Part shown: positions 17,239 to 25,060 of the stretch, in pieces | Layout: the number at the start of each line of letters is the position of its first letter | Numbering within the stretch: the first letter of the stretch is position 1 | Assembly: GCA_021802825.1 (NCBI GenBank) | Contig: JAJZRG010000003.1 | Location: forward strand, 86,643-150,642 | DNA length: 64,000 nt | Source: Chloroflexota bacterium | Lineage (GTDB): Bacteria > Chloroflexota > Limnocylindria > Limnocylindrales > CSP1-4 | Direction of reading: 5' to 3' | Position numbers and translations under genes: made by a program | Notes under the pieces: generated by a model | What the model was told of the DNA's origin: nothing | The model's input: the letters and a program-made list of their open reading frames with translations, nothing else | Database searches by the model: none

Positions 17239-17877
17239 CTACTGGCTCACCTTGCGCAGCAGGTCCGCGATCAGCCCGCTCTGGGCGCCGAAGAAGATGT
17301 GGTTGCGCAGGGTCCCGCTGGGGTCCACGAGGTAGACCTCGGTCGTGTGGCTCATCGGGTAGTTGCCCAGGGAATCGACAGGGCCCGGCTGGTACCCGAC
17401 GCCCCACGCCGCCGCGGCGGTCGCGATCTGCTGGGCCGTCCCCGTCAGACCGATGAACCCCGCGCTGTACGCGTCCAGGTACTGCTTCATCTTGGGGGCG
17501 GTGTCGCGCGCCGGGTCGATCGTGACGAACACCACCTTCGCGGGCAGGTTGGCGGCCTGGATGCCGTCGCGGAGGTCGGCGAGTGTCGTCGGGCAGATGT
17601 CGGGGCAGTGCGTGTAGCCGAAGTAGACGAACACGGGCGTGCCCCGCAGCGACGCGAGGTCGAAGGGCTGGCCGTTCTGGTCCGTCAGCTGGAGCGCGGG
17701 GGCGGGGCGGGGCGGGTTGTACAGCGTGTCGCGGACGCCCAGCCCGGCCTGCGTGCCGTTAGGCGAGAGGATCACGATCGAGGGCGAGGGCGCCGCGGCT
17801 GCGCACCCTGCGAGTGAGATGAAGACCAGCAGGAGCGCGAGGCTGGAGACCAGTCGGCGTGGGGCGGGTGAGTTCAC
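17239..17877 (-). CDS. Sco1/SenC-family copper chaperone lipoprotein
   Basis: 212 aa. The lipoprotein signal is LLLVFISLAGC (Cys 25), then a thioredoxin fold with the copper-binding CPDIC (C91, C95) and the distal His 177 in PMSHTTEVYLVD. Sco proteins deliver copper to the CuA site of cytochrome c oxidase subunit II on the outer face of the membrane. It is the last gene of a minus-strand oxidase-accessory run, 70 bases after the ABC permease. The start is GTG. All three metal ligands are present, so it should be functional. Confidence 0.93.
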   Translation of the reverse strand: MNSPAPRRLVSSLALLLVFISLAGCAAAAPSPSIVILSPNGTQAGLGVRDTLYNPPRPAPALQLTDQNGQPFDLASLRGTPVFVYFGYTHCPDICPTTLADLRDGIQAANLPAKVVFVTIDPARDTAPKMKQYLDAYSAGFIGLTGTAQQIATAAAAWGVGYQPGPVDSLGNYPMSHTTEVYLVDPSGTLRNHIFFGAQSGLIADLLRKVSQ

Positions 17878-17947
17878 GACATGGAGCGTAGCGCGATGTC
17901 GCGGCGGTCGCCGACGGCGGGCCAGAGGCCGGCGCAGCAGCCGCGCG

Positions 17948-18742
17948 TCAGTCCCAGCGGAACTTCCGGGCCGCCAGCCCGGCCAGCACCACGGCCCAGA
18001 ACGCCAGGACGATGACCGACTCGGTCGCGTCGCCGGTCGACCCGCCCAGGCCGATCGCCAGCACGTGCGTGAGCGCCGCGGGCGGCAGCACCGACGAGGC
18101 GTCGGCTACCGTGGCAGGCAGTCGCTCGAGCGGCAGCACGATGCCGCCCAGCACCAGCGCGAGGAGGAACAGCAGGTTCGCCAGCGCGAGCGTGGCCTCG
18201 GCACGCAGGGTGCCCGCCATCAGCAGGCCGAAGCCGGCGAACGCCACCGTCCCGAGGATCAGCCCCGCGGCCACGAGCGGCAGCGACGCGCCGGGGCCCG
18301 CCACCCAGCCGAGCGCCGTGGCGATCAGCACGAGCAGCACCATCTGGACGGCCTCGACGACGATCACCGCCGCCGTCTTCGAGGCCACCAGCACCGACGT
18401 GCCCGCGGGCGACCCGCCGAGCCGCTTGATCACGCCGTACGAGCGCTCGAAGCCAGTCGCGATCGCCAGCGACACCATCGCGGCGGCGATCACCGCGAGC
18501 GACATCGATCCCGGCAGCATCCGCTCCACGGGCTTGCCGACGGCCGTCCCGCCGCTCACGTCGAACCCGGAGAACACCAGCAGCACCCCGGCCGGGATGA
18601 CAAACGTGACCAGCAGGCTCTCGCCGCGGCGCATCGCGAGGCGAAGCTCGTTGAGGGTCAGCGCGAGGGCCTTGGCGACCCACGGCGCGGGCCGGGCGGG
18701 CGCTCCCGTGCCCAGGGGGCGGGAATGGTGCGCGGTGCTCAT
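17948..18742 (-). CDS. ABC-2 type exporter permease
   Basis: 264 aa starting at ATG 18742, which overlaps the ATPase stop by four bases. About six spans are visible, with an N-terminal amphipathic segment (LALTLNELRLAMRRGESLLV) typical of ABC-2 permeases such as NosY or CcmB-like proteins. It pairs with the preceding ATPase as a two-gene exporter. The surrounding genes (subunit III, cupredoxin, TlpA, Sco) suggest a role in cofactor or copper handling for cytochrome c oxidase. That role is inferred from context only. Confidence 0.85.
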   Translation of the reverse strand: MSTAHHSRPLGTGAPARPAPWVAKALALTLNELRLAMRRGESLLVTFVIPAGVLLVFSGFDVSGGTAVGKPVERMLPGSMSLAVIAAAMVSLAIATGFERSYGVIKRLGGSPAGTSVLVASKTAAVIVVEAVQMVLLVLIATALGWVAGPGASLPLVAAGLILGTVAFAGFGLLMAGTLRAEATLALANLLFLLALVLGGIVLPLERLPATVADASSVLPPAALTHVLAIGLGGSTGDATESVIVLAFWAVVLAGLAARKFRWD

Positions 18743-19737
18743 GCGCCCTCCGCCTCGGCGGCCGCGTCGGCGCCCACCAGCTCCAGATACCGCTCCTCGA
18801 GGCTCGCCGAGCCGAGCCGCAGCTCCGTGATGAGGAGCCCTCGCTCGGCGCACCACGCCGCGAGACGGGCGACCAACGCCGGGTCCGGCGCGGCCTCGAG
18901 CCCCTCGAGCTCGTACTGGTGGCCCGCTCCGGCTGGAGTCACCCGCGCCTTCGGGCCCTGCCCGCCCGTCGCGGCCTCGGCGAGAGCCGGCGTGTCCACT
19001 TCCGCCAGTGCGGCCGAGAGCCGGAATCGGACCCGCGGCGCGCCGGCCCCCGTGAGCTCGGCCGGCGTACCGTACGCGACGATCCGCCCCCGGTCGAGGA
19101 CGGCCACGTGGTCCGCCAGCCGCTCCACGTCGCCCAGCTCGTGGGTCGTGAGCATGATGGTCGTGCCCGCGGCGCGCAGGCTCGCGATCCGCTCCCGCGT
19201 CGCCTGCTTGGCGGCAGGGTCCATGCCGGCAGTGGGCTCATCGAGGACCAGCAGCTCCGGGCGGCCGAGCAGCGCGACCGCCAGCGACAGCCGCTGCCGC
19301 TCTCCACCGGACAGCCGCCGGTAGCGCGTGGTGGCGGCCCGGCCGAGGTCCACCGCCTCGAGCAGCGCGTCGGGGTCCTCGGGGTCCCGGTAGAACTTCG
19401 CGTACAGCCGCAGGACCTCGCGCGGCGTGGAGCGGTTGTCGATGCCGCCCTCCTGGAGCATCAGCCCGATCCGGTGGCGCAGGGCGCCGCCGTCCTTCGC
19501 CGGGTCCAGCCCGAGCACGCTGACCGACCCGCCGTCGGCCCTGCGGTAGCCCTCGAGGATCTCGACCGTCGTGGTCTTGCCCGCGCCGTTCGGCCCCAGC
19601 AGCGCCAGCAGCTCCCCGCGCAGCACGTCGAATGAGACGCCGGTCAGGATGGCGCGGGCGCCGTAGGACTTGCGGACGTCCCGAGCGCGCACGGCAACGC
19701 CGTCGGCGGCGGTGGGCGCGTGGCCGGCGGCGCTCAC
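18739..19737 (-). CDS. ABC exporter ATP-binding protein
   Basis: 332 aa from the GTG at 19737, which overlaps the TlpA stop (GTGA); a longer upstream frame is a shadow of that gene. Walker A is GPNGAGKTT at about 48-56, the signature is LSGGERQR, Walker B is LLVLDEPTAGMDP, and the switch histidine is in TTHELGD. The CcmA/NosF-like ATPase is followed by a DrrA-like C-terminal extension ending in LEERYLELVG. It drives the ABC-2 permease encoded immediately downstream. Confidence 0.9.
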   Translation of the reverse strand: MSAAGHAPTAADGVAVRARDVRKSYGARAILTGVSFDVLRGELLALLGPNGAGKTTTVEILEGYRRADGGSVSVLGLDPAKDGGALRHRIGLMLQEGGIDNRSTPREVLRLYAKFYRDPEDPDALLEAVDLGRAATTRYRRLSGGERQRLSLAVALLGRPELLVLDEPTAGMDPAAKQATRERIASLRAAGTTIMLTTHELGDVERLADHVAVLDRGRIVAYGTPAELTGAGAPRVRFRLSAALAEVDTPALAEAATGGQGPKARVTPAGAGHQYELEGLEAAPDPALVARLAAWCAERGLLITELRLGSASLEERYLELVGADAAAEAEGA

Positions 19738-20147
19738 GGTCTGATCTTGGCGTACTGCGTCTCGAAGACGTCCGCGCTCATCTGGCCGATCTGGACCGCG
19801 CGGATGACGCCGCTCTTGTCGATGAAGAACGTCTGCGGTGGGGCCGCGATCCGGTAGCTGTCCGCGATCGTGCCGTTGGGGTCGGTCACGGTTGGCCACG
19901 TCGCGCCGAAGTCCGTGGTGAACGACTTGGCGAGGTCCGCCTGGTCCTTGTAGAGGACCCCCAGGACCACGAGTCCGTCTGAGGCGTGGGCGGCGAGCTT
20001 GTCCTTGAGCACCGGGAACTCGTCACGGCACGGCGTGCACCACGACGCCCAGAAGTTGACCACCACGGGGTGGCCCTGGAATGCCGCGAGGCTCACGGAC
20101 GAGCCGTCGAGGGTGGTGCCCGAGAAGGCGGGGGCAGCGTTGCCCAC
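19734..20147 (-). CDS. TlpA/ResA-like thiol-disulfide oxidoreductase
   Basis: 137 aa from the GTG at 20147. A thioredoxin fold with WASWCTPC (C37, C40) and cis-proline in APPQTFFID. Such proteins keep Cys residues of oxidase or cytochrome c apoproteins reduced outside the membrane, so export is expected. The in-frame sequence upstream (to about 20234) reads IRRLRSLPAAILTVALLAAA followed by C, a perfect lipoprotein signal. It contains no ATG, GTG or TTG before an in-frame stop. The real start may therefore be a rare codon (ATC at 20234, with AGGT upstream), or a base has changed. Confidence 0.88.
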   Translation of the reverse strand: MGNAAPAFSGTTLDGSSVSLAAFQGHPVVVNFWASWCTPCRDEFPVLKDKLAAHASDGLVVLGVLYKDQADLAKSFTTDFGATWPTVTDPNGTIADSYRIAAPPQTFFIDKSGVIRAVQIGQMSADVFETQYAKIRP

Positions 20148-20244
20148 GGCGGGAGCTGTGGACGAGCCGCCGCAGGCGGCGGCGAGCAGGGCGACGGTCA
20201 GGATTGCGGCGGGGAGCGAGCGGAGTCGGCGGATGGCTGGGTAC

Positions 20245-21081
20245 CTACTTGACGGTCAGGGTGCCGGTCATCGCCGGGTGGACCGTGCAGATGAACTGGT
20301 ACGCGCCGGCAGGGAGCGTCGGGACGTCGTACATCCTGACCGTCGGGCCGGTCACGAGGTCCCCCCGGAAGACCGTGGCGCCGCTGGCGTCGCGGATCTC
20401 GAGATTGTGCGGAACGCTGTCGCGGTTGTCGAACGCCACGGTGAAGGGGCGATCGGCCGGCGCCGACAGTGACGACTCTAGGTACACGACGCCGCGGGCA
20501 GTGAGGGCCGTGTCGGCGCTGGGCAGGACGCTCGGTGCCGCGGCCGTCGCGCTCCCCGGCATGCTGGGCAGCGGGGCGGCGCCACTGGGCGCGGCTCCGG
20601 GGACCTCGGGCGCCACCCGGGTCGTGGCCAAGAGCACGAGGGCGGTGGCCGCCACGCCCGCGATCACAACCAGCCGCGCCGTCAGCCGCGCCCGTGGGAC
20701 CTGCGGCAGCCTCCGCCTGGGCGAGTCCCATGCCTCGGCGGCCCAGCCCACGAGGGCGACGACCACCGTGATCGCGCCTGCCACCAGCCACCCGGTGCCC
20801 GCGAGCAGCCCGAACGTGACCATGAACACGCCCGACGCCAGCACGAGCGGCCCCACGGCAGGGCTCCGCAGCTCGCGCCCGTCGGCCGTCAACGGGAGGC
20901 GACCGCGCGAGATGCCGACGCGCGGGGGCCCGACCGCCGTCCATTTCGCCCCTGTGATCACGAGGAACGCCGCCACGACGAGCAGCAGGACCAGCGGGAT
21001 CCGAGCGATGAGGGCGCCCCAGTCGGGCGTGACGAGGCTGGTGGACCAGACGAGGACCTGGGTCCAGAGGTCGTTGAGCAT
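20245..21081 (-). CDS. Membrane-anchored cupredoxin with oxidase subunit IV-like N-terminus
   Basis: 278 aa. Residues 1-155 carry four spans (about 27-45, 76-96, 98-116, 135-153). The segment LPLTADGRELRSPAVGPLVL plus two spans resembles the small subunit IV (CtaF-like) of caa3 oxidases. A Pro/Ala/Ser linker (155-190) leads to a blue-copper domain with ligands H225 (VPHNLEI), C265, H268 and M271 (FICTVHPAM). The domain faces outward and could donate electrons to, or carry copper for, the oxidase. It sits between subunit III and TlpA. The fusion is unusual; no catalytic oxidase subunit (I or II) is in the window. Confidence 0.8.
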   Translation of the reverse strand: MLNDLWTQVLVWSTSLVTPDWGALIARIPLVLLLVVAAFLVITGAKWTAVGPPRVGISRGRLPLTADGRELRSPAVGPLVLASGVFMVTFGLLAGTGWLVAGAITVVVALVGWAAEAWDSPRRRLPQVPRARLTARLVVIAGVAATALVLLATTRVAPEVPGAAPSGAAPLPSMPGSATAAAPSVLPSADTALTARGVVYLESSLSAPADRPFTVAFDNRDSVPHNLEIRDASGATVFRGDLVTGPTVRMYDVPTLPAGAYQFICTVHPAMTGTLTVK

Positions 21082-21129
21082 CGGTTGGCGCGCCTCGCTG
21101 GGGGCTTCACCCGCGCGCGCCGTCGGGCG

Positions 21130-21798
21130 CTACGTCAGGTACAGGATCGAGAATAGAACGACCCACACGACATCGACGAAATGCCAGTACAGCGACACCG
21201 CCTCGACCATGTCGTGGTGTCGGGCGCTGAACTGGCGCGACCGGCCGCGGTAGAGGACGATCCCCAGCATCAGCGCCCCGGCTAGGACGTGGGCGCCGTG
21301 GAAGCCGGTGAGCGTGAAGTACGTGGTACCGAAGGTGCTGCCGCCGACGCTCAGGCCCTCGCGCGCAAGGACCGTGTAGTCGTAGGCCTGGAGGGCCAGG
21401 AACACCGCGCCCAGTGCGAGCGTGACCGTGATCGCGCGGACGAACCGGCGCTGGTCGCCCCGTGCGATGGCGCGCACGCCGACCTGGCACGTGAACGACG
21501 ACAGGATCAGCAGCAGGGTCGCCGGGACGATGACGTTGGGCGCGCCGCTCTCGGTGGTGAGGCGCCAGGGGTCGAGCAGGCCCGCGAACTTCGTCGGGGG
21601 CCAGACGTGCGTGGCCACGCCGTTGACCAGCTCGGTGTGGGCGAACCGGATGGTGAAGTAGGCCCCGAACAGCCCGGCGAAGAACATCACTTCGGAGGTG
21701 ATGAACAGCAGCATCCCGAGGACGGGTGTCCGCATCCCGGGCCGAGTCTCGCGGGACACCGCGGTCCCCGGGCTCGACAGGACGGCCTGGGAGTTCAT
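21130..21798 (-). CDS. ctaE: Cytochrome c oxidase subunit III
   Basis: 222 aa, starting at ATG 21798, eight bases after GGAG; an ATG six bases earlier is possible. Five spans are visible with family landmarks GMLLFITSEVMFFAGLFGAY, TYFTLTGFHGAHVLAG (histidine pair) and SLYWHFVDVVWVVLF at the C-terminus. Subunit III stabilises the core of heme-copper oxidases in the membrane. It leads a minus-strand run that continues with the cupredoxin fusion, TlpA, ABC exporter and Sco. Subunits I and II are not nearby, so they must lie elsewhere. Confidence 0.93.
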   Translation of the reverse strand: MNSQAVLSSPGTAVSRETRPGMRTPVLGMLLFITSEVMFFAGLFGAYFTIRFAHTELVNGVATHVWPPTKFAGLLDPWRLTTESGAPNVIVPATLLLILSSFTCQVGVRAIARGDQRRFVRAITVTLALGAVFLALQAYDYTVLAREGLSVGGSTFGTTYFTLTGFHGAHVLAGALMLGIVLYRGRSRQFSARHHDMVEAVSLYWHFVDVVWVVLFSILYLT

Positions 21799-21961
21799 CG
21801 GCATCTCTCCGTGCAGGTGCGGTTCGATCAGGCTCGGAAACCCCATCATAGGCAGTCGGCCAGGATGCGTCCGCCTACGGGCCGCGCTGTACGTGACATC
21901 ACGCATGCAGCCGCGGTCTTGCCTGCGGCCGAGATCCGATGCCTGGGCCACAATAGCCGCC

Positions 21962-23020
21962 GTGCGCCGATCCGCCCTCGTTCGCGCCGCGACTCGCGTC
22001 GCCTCCTCGCCCTCCGCCGCCAGATTCGGGCGCCCCTGGAGTTCCGTGGGCGTGGCAGGGGCCGTGGCCCTTGCCGTCCTCGGGCTCGGCCTCTCCTCGC
22101 CGTCGATCGTGCTGGCGCACGGCGATGAGCAGCTGCCGCCGCCGACCCTCGCCTCGTTGGCCCTCGGCTGGCAGTTCGACATCACCGTCTGGCTGCCCGC
22201 GGTCGGCGCCGTGGTGCTGTGGTGGCTGCTTGTCCGCCGTGTCCGGTCGCGTGGCGGGCGCGTCGCTGCTGTCCGAACGGCCGCCTGGGTCGCCGGGGTC
22301 GCGATCATCGTGACCGCACTCGACTCCGGCATCGGCCTCTACGACACCACGCTGTTCAGCGTCCACATGATCCAGCACCTGTTGCTGACCATGGCCGCCC
22401 CGCCGCTCCTGCTGTTCGCGGGCCCGATCACGCTCCTGCTGCAGGCCGCCACGCCCGCGGTTCGCCGACGCCGGATCCTGCCCGTGCTGCACTCCCGGGT
22501 GCTGGGCATCGTCGCCAACCCGGTCGTGGCGGGCGTGCTGTTCGCCCTGGTCATGTGGGGGACGCACATCTCGCCGGTGTTCGAGGCGTCCCTCGAGAAC
22601 GTCACGATCCACGAGGCCGAGCATGCAGCGTACCTCGCGTCCGCGCTCCTGCTGTGGTGGCCCGTCATCGGCCGCGACCCGTCGCCCCGGCGGCTGGGCC
22701 GCCCCGCCGGCGCGATCTACCTCGGGCTGCAGATGCCGCAGATGGCGTTCCTCTCGGTGGCCATGCTGATGGCACCGGCACCGCTGTATGCCGCGTACGC
22801 CAACACGACCCGCACCTGGGGCCCGACGCCCCTGGCCGACCAGCAGCTGGCGGCAGGGATCATGTGGGCCGGGGGGAGCCTGGTGTTCATCGGCGCGGTC
22901 ATCGTGCTGATCGCGCTGTGGATGCGCGATGAGGACCGGCGGGGCACCCGCGAGGATCGTCGCCTCGACGCTGCTGACGCGGCACAGGCTGCCCCGGGCT
23001 CTGCGCCCCGGCAGGGGTGA
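21962..23020 (+). CDS. ctaG: Cytochrome c oxidase assembly factor CtaG (caa3-type)
   Basis: 352 aa from the GTG at 21962. A possible signal or first span (VALAVLGLGLSSPSIVLAHG) is followed by about seven spans with the CtaG_caa3 hallmark HMIQHLLLTMAAPPLLLF and a second histidine-rich stretch IHEAEHAAYL. In Bacillus, CtaG is needed for active caa3 oxidase, probably for copper insertion. It is divergent from subunit III across a 160-base promoter region, which supports common regulation. Confidence 0.9.
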   Translation: MRRSALVRAATRVASSPSAARFGRPWSSVGVAGAVALAVLGLGLSSPSIVLAHGDEQLPPPTLASLALGWQFDITVWLPAVGAVVLWWLLVRRVRSRGGRVAAVRTAAWVAGVAIIVTALDSGIGLYDTTLFSVHMIQHLLLTMAAPPLLLFAGPITLLLQAATPAVRRRRILPVLHSRVLGIVANPVVAGVLFALVMWGTHISPVFEASLENVTIHEAEHAAYLASALLLWWPVIGRDPSPRRLGRPAGAIYLGLQMPQMAFLSVAMLMAPAPLYAAYANTTRTWGPTPLADQQLAAGIMWAGGSLVFIGAVIVLIALWMRDEDRRGTREDRRLDAADAAQAAPGSAPRQG

Positions 23021-23063
23021 GCGCGCGGGGCGGGCCGGGCGCGGCGATCGCGCGGACCTCGCC

Positions 23064-24080
23064 TCAGCCCTCGGGCGGCACCGCGGCGACCAGGTACTCG
23101 AGGTAGCGCTCGGGGTCCACGTTGCCGCCCGACACGACCCCCACGATCGGCCCCTCGGCCGGGTCCAGCCCGGCCTCGCGGGCGCGGAACCGCATGGCGG
23201 CCACCGGCAGCGCGCCGGACGGCTCCACGACGAGACGCGCCTCCTCGGCCGCGAGCCGGACGGCAGCCGCGATCTCGGCCTCGCTGACGGTCACGATGCG
23301 ATCGAGCTGCCTGGACAGGTGCGCGAAGTTGAGCCGGCCGATGGCCTGGGTCCGGGTGCCGTCGGCGATCGTGCGGCTGACCTGTTCGGCCTCCCAGCGG
23401 ACGATCCGGCCAGCGGCAAGCGACGCGCGGGCGTCGGCCGCCAGCTCCGGCTCGACGCCGATCACCTTGGCGCGGGGTGCGAGGGCGCGGATCGCCGCGG
23501 CGACCCCGCTGGCGAGCCCGCCGCCGCCGACCGGCACGAGCACCGCCGACAGGTCGGGGACGTCCTCCGCGATCTCCAGGCCGCACGTTCCCTGGCCGGC
23601 CACGATTCGCCGATCGTCAAAGGGCGGGATCATCGACAGGCCTCGCTCCGCGGCGATCTCCTCGGCGACCCGCTTGCGCTCGTCGGACGCGGTGCCGACG
23701 ACGACCACCTCGGCCCCGTCCGCCTCGACGCGCGCCTTCTTGAGGGCCGGGGCGTCCGAGGGCATCACGATCACTGCGGGTACGCCGAACAGCCGTGCTG
23801 CCCGGGCGACGCCCTGCGCGTGGTTGCCCGACGAGTAGGTGATCAGGCCGCGCGCGCGTTCCGCAGGGGCGAGCACGGCAGCCGCGTGGTAGGCGCCACG
23901 GATCTTGAACGCGCCGATGGCCTGGAGCGACTCTGCCTTGAGCCACTGGTTTCGCTCGGGCGCGCCGAACGGGACGAGCGGCGTGCGGAGCGCCACCCCG
24001 GCCAGGATCGCGGCCGCGGCCCGGATCTCGTCGATGCTGACGAGGGCCGACGGGTCAGGCGTGCCGGCTCGGACCGTCAC
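23064..24080 (-). CDS. Threonine/serine dehydratase
   Basis: 338 aa from the GTG at 24080, which overlaps the stop of the DksA-like gene. A fold-type II PLP enzyme: the Schiff-base lysine is in SLQAIGAFKIRGAYHA, the asparagine loop is SSGNHAQGVA and the phosphate-binding glycine loop is PVGGGGLASG. There is no C-terminal ACT regulatory domain, so it is the short catabolic/racemase-like form rather than allosteric IlvA. The product from threonine would be 2-oxobutyrate plus ammonia. Serine racemase-like activity cannot be excluded. Confidence 0.9.
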   Translation of the reverse strand: MTVRAGTPDPSALVSIDEIRAAAAILAGVALRTPLVPFGAPERNQWLKAESLQAIGAFKIRGAYHAAAVLAPAERARGLITYSSGNHAQGVARAARLFGVPAVIVMPSDAPALKKARVEADGAEVVVVGTASDERKRVAEEIAAERGLSMIPPFDDRRIVAGQGTCGLEIAEDVPDLSAVLVPVGGGGLASGVAAAIRALAPRAKVIGVEPELAADARASLAAGRIVRWEAEQVSRTIADGTRTQAIGRLNFAHLSRQLDRIVTVSEAEIAAAVRLAAEEARLVVEPSGALPVAAMRFRAREAGLDPAEGPIVGVVSGGNVDPERYLEYLVAAVPPEG

Positions 24081-24427
24081 CGATAGCGACCCGCCGGGAC
24101 CTTCTTCTGGCAGTCGATGCAGTGGGCCGCGGCGGGCAAGGCCTCGAGCCGCGCAGCGCCGATCTGCTTGCCACAGGTGATGCATGTGCCGTACGTCCCC
24201 GCGTCCAGACGCGCGAGCGCGGCGTCCACGGCTGCGAGCTGGATCTCGTTGTGGTCGCGCAGGGCGAGGTCGCGCTGCTGGGCGAACACCTGGCTTGCCG
24301 CGGCCGCCTGCGACCCGTAAGTCATCGGGTCGGGCGCCTGGATCGTGGTCTCACGCTGCTCGGCGAGCAGGCGCTCGCGCTCCTCGATGAGCGCCGCGCG
24401 CGCGACCTGCCGGCTCGACTCGTCCAT
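24077..24427 (-). CDS. DksA/TraR-family C4 zinc-finger protein
   Basis: 116 aa. An N-terminal coiled-coil-like helical region (ALIEERERLLAEQRE, ALRDHNEIQLAAVDAALARL) is followed by the zinc finger C82xxC85...C103xxC106 (CITCGKQIG, HCIDC). Family members bind RNA polymerase in the secondary channel. The acidic tip residues of true DksA are not evident in this short version, so it is better called DksA-like. It is translationally coupled to the dehydratase. Confidence 0.88.
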   Translation of the reverse strand: MDESSRQVARAALIEERERLLAEQRETTIQAPDPMTYGSQAAAASQVFAQQRDLALRDHNEIQLAAVDAALARLDAGTYGTCITCGKQIGAARLEALPAAAHCIDCQKKVPAGRYR

Positions 24428-24515
24428 CCCCGCATCCTACTCCGGACGGCGTAGGGCTTGGCGCACCGGAAGCACTCCGGGCGCGTCCCCGGCGCTCCCT
24501 CGACGAGCAGTCAGG

Positions 24516-24641
24516 ATGGCCATCTCCAAGGACCCGGTCTGCGGCATGGACGTGAACGCCGGGACGCCTGGGCTCTCGCTCGAGCGCGACGGCACCAGCT
24601 ACTCCACCGGGTCTGCGCTGCAGCCCTCGCACGTCCCGTAG
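24516..24641 (+). pseudogene. YHS-domain protein, truncated
   Basis: The 41-codon frame starts MAISKDPVCGMDV, the exact opening of a YHS metal-binding domain, and continues LERDGTSY where the family has the ERDGxxYYFCS segment. From that point the sequence runs into the 3' end of the Fur-family gene on the other strand (24599 onward), and the second conserved cysteine region is missing. A rearrangement that brought in the Fur operon probably cut the gene. The remaining peptide may still be made (AGGATG precedes it). Confidence 0.6.
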
Positions 24642-25060
24642 AAGTTCAGCTCGTGCGACTCGGCGCGGAACCCAGGTGGCGCCTCCCAGGCTGCCGTCGC
24701 GCACGCGCCCACCGGGACCACCCGCCCGCACCGTGTGCAGATCGCGTGGTCGTGGTGCCCGCCGCCGCAATACGCGTAGCCGATCGCGCCCGAGGCGAGC
24801 GTGGCGCGCTTGACGCGGCCCGCGGCGTGGAGGCGCTCCAGCGTCCGGTACACGGTGGCGAGGCTCGTGGACGGGGCGGAAACCCGAGCCGCCGCGAGGA
24901 TCTGCTCCGGAGTCTGGAGCAGATCCTCGGTGACGAGGACGTCCACGATGGCCCGCCGCGGGCCGGTTGCGGTGCCGCCCAGCGAGTCGAGGGCGTCACC
25001 CACACGGTCCATGGCGCTGGCGGTGCCGCGATCTGCCCGGTGGTGGCTGGGCGTCGTCAC
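24599..25060 (-). CDS. Fur-family metalloregulator
   Basis: 153 aa. The winged helix is at about 25-90 (STSLATVYRTLERLHAAGRV is the recognition region). The sensor site HHDHAICTRCG is at 102-112 and the structural zinc site uses C108, C111, C144 and C147 (FYGTCEGC). Length and motifs fit Fur, Zur, Mur or Nur; the metal is not determined by sequence. Its start overlaps the stop of the transporter gene upstream, so both share one mRNA, and a 21-bp inverted-repeat operator lies just ahead of that transporter. Autoregulation is therefore likely. Confidence 0.92.
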   Translation of the reverse strand: MTTPSHHRADRGTASAMDRVGDALDSLGGTATGPRRAIVDVLVTEDLLQTPEQILAAARVSAPSTSLATVYRTLERLHAAGRVKRATLASGAIGYAYCGGGHHDHAICTRCGRVVPVGACATAAWEAPPGFRAESHELNFYGTCEGCSADPVE

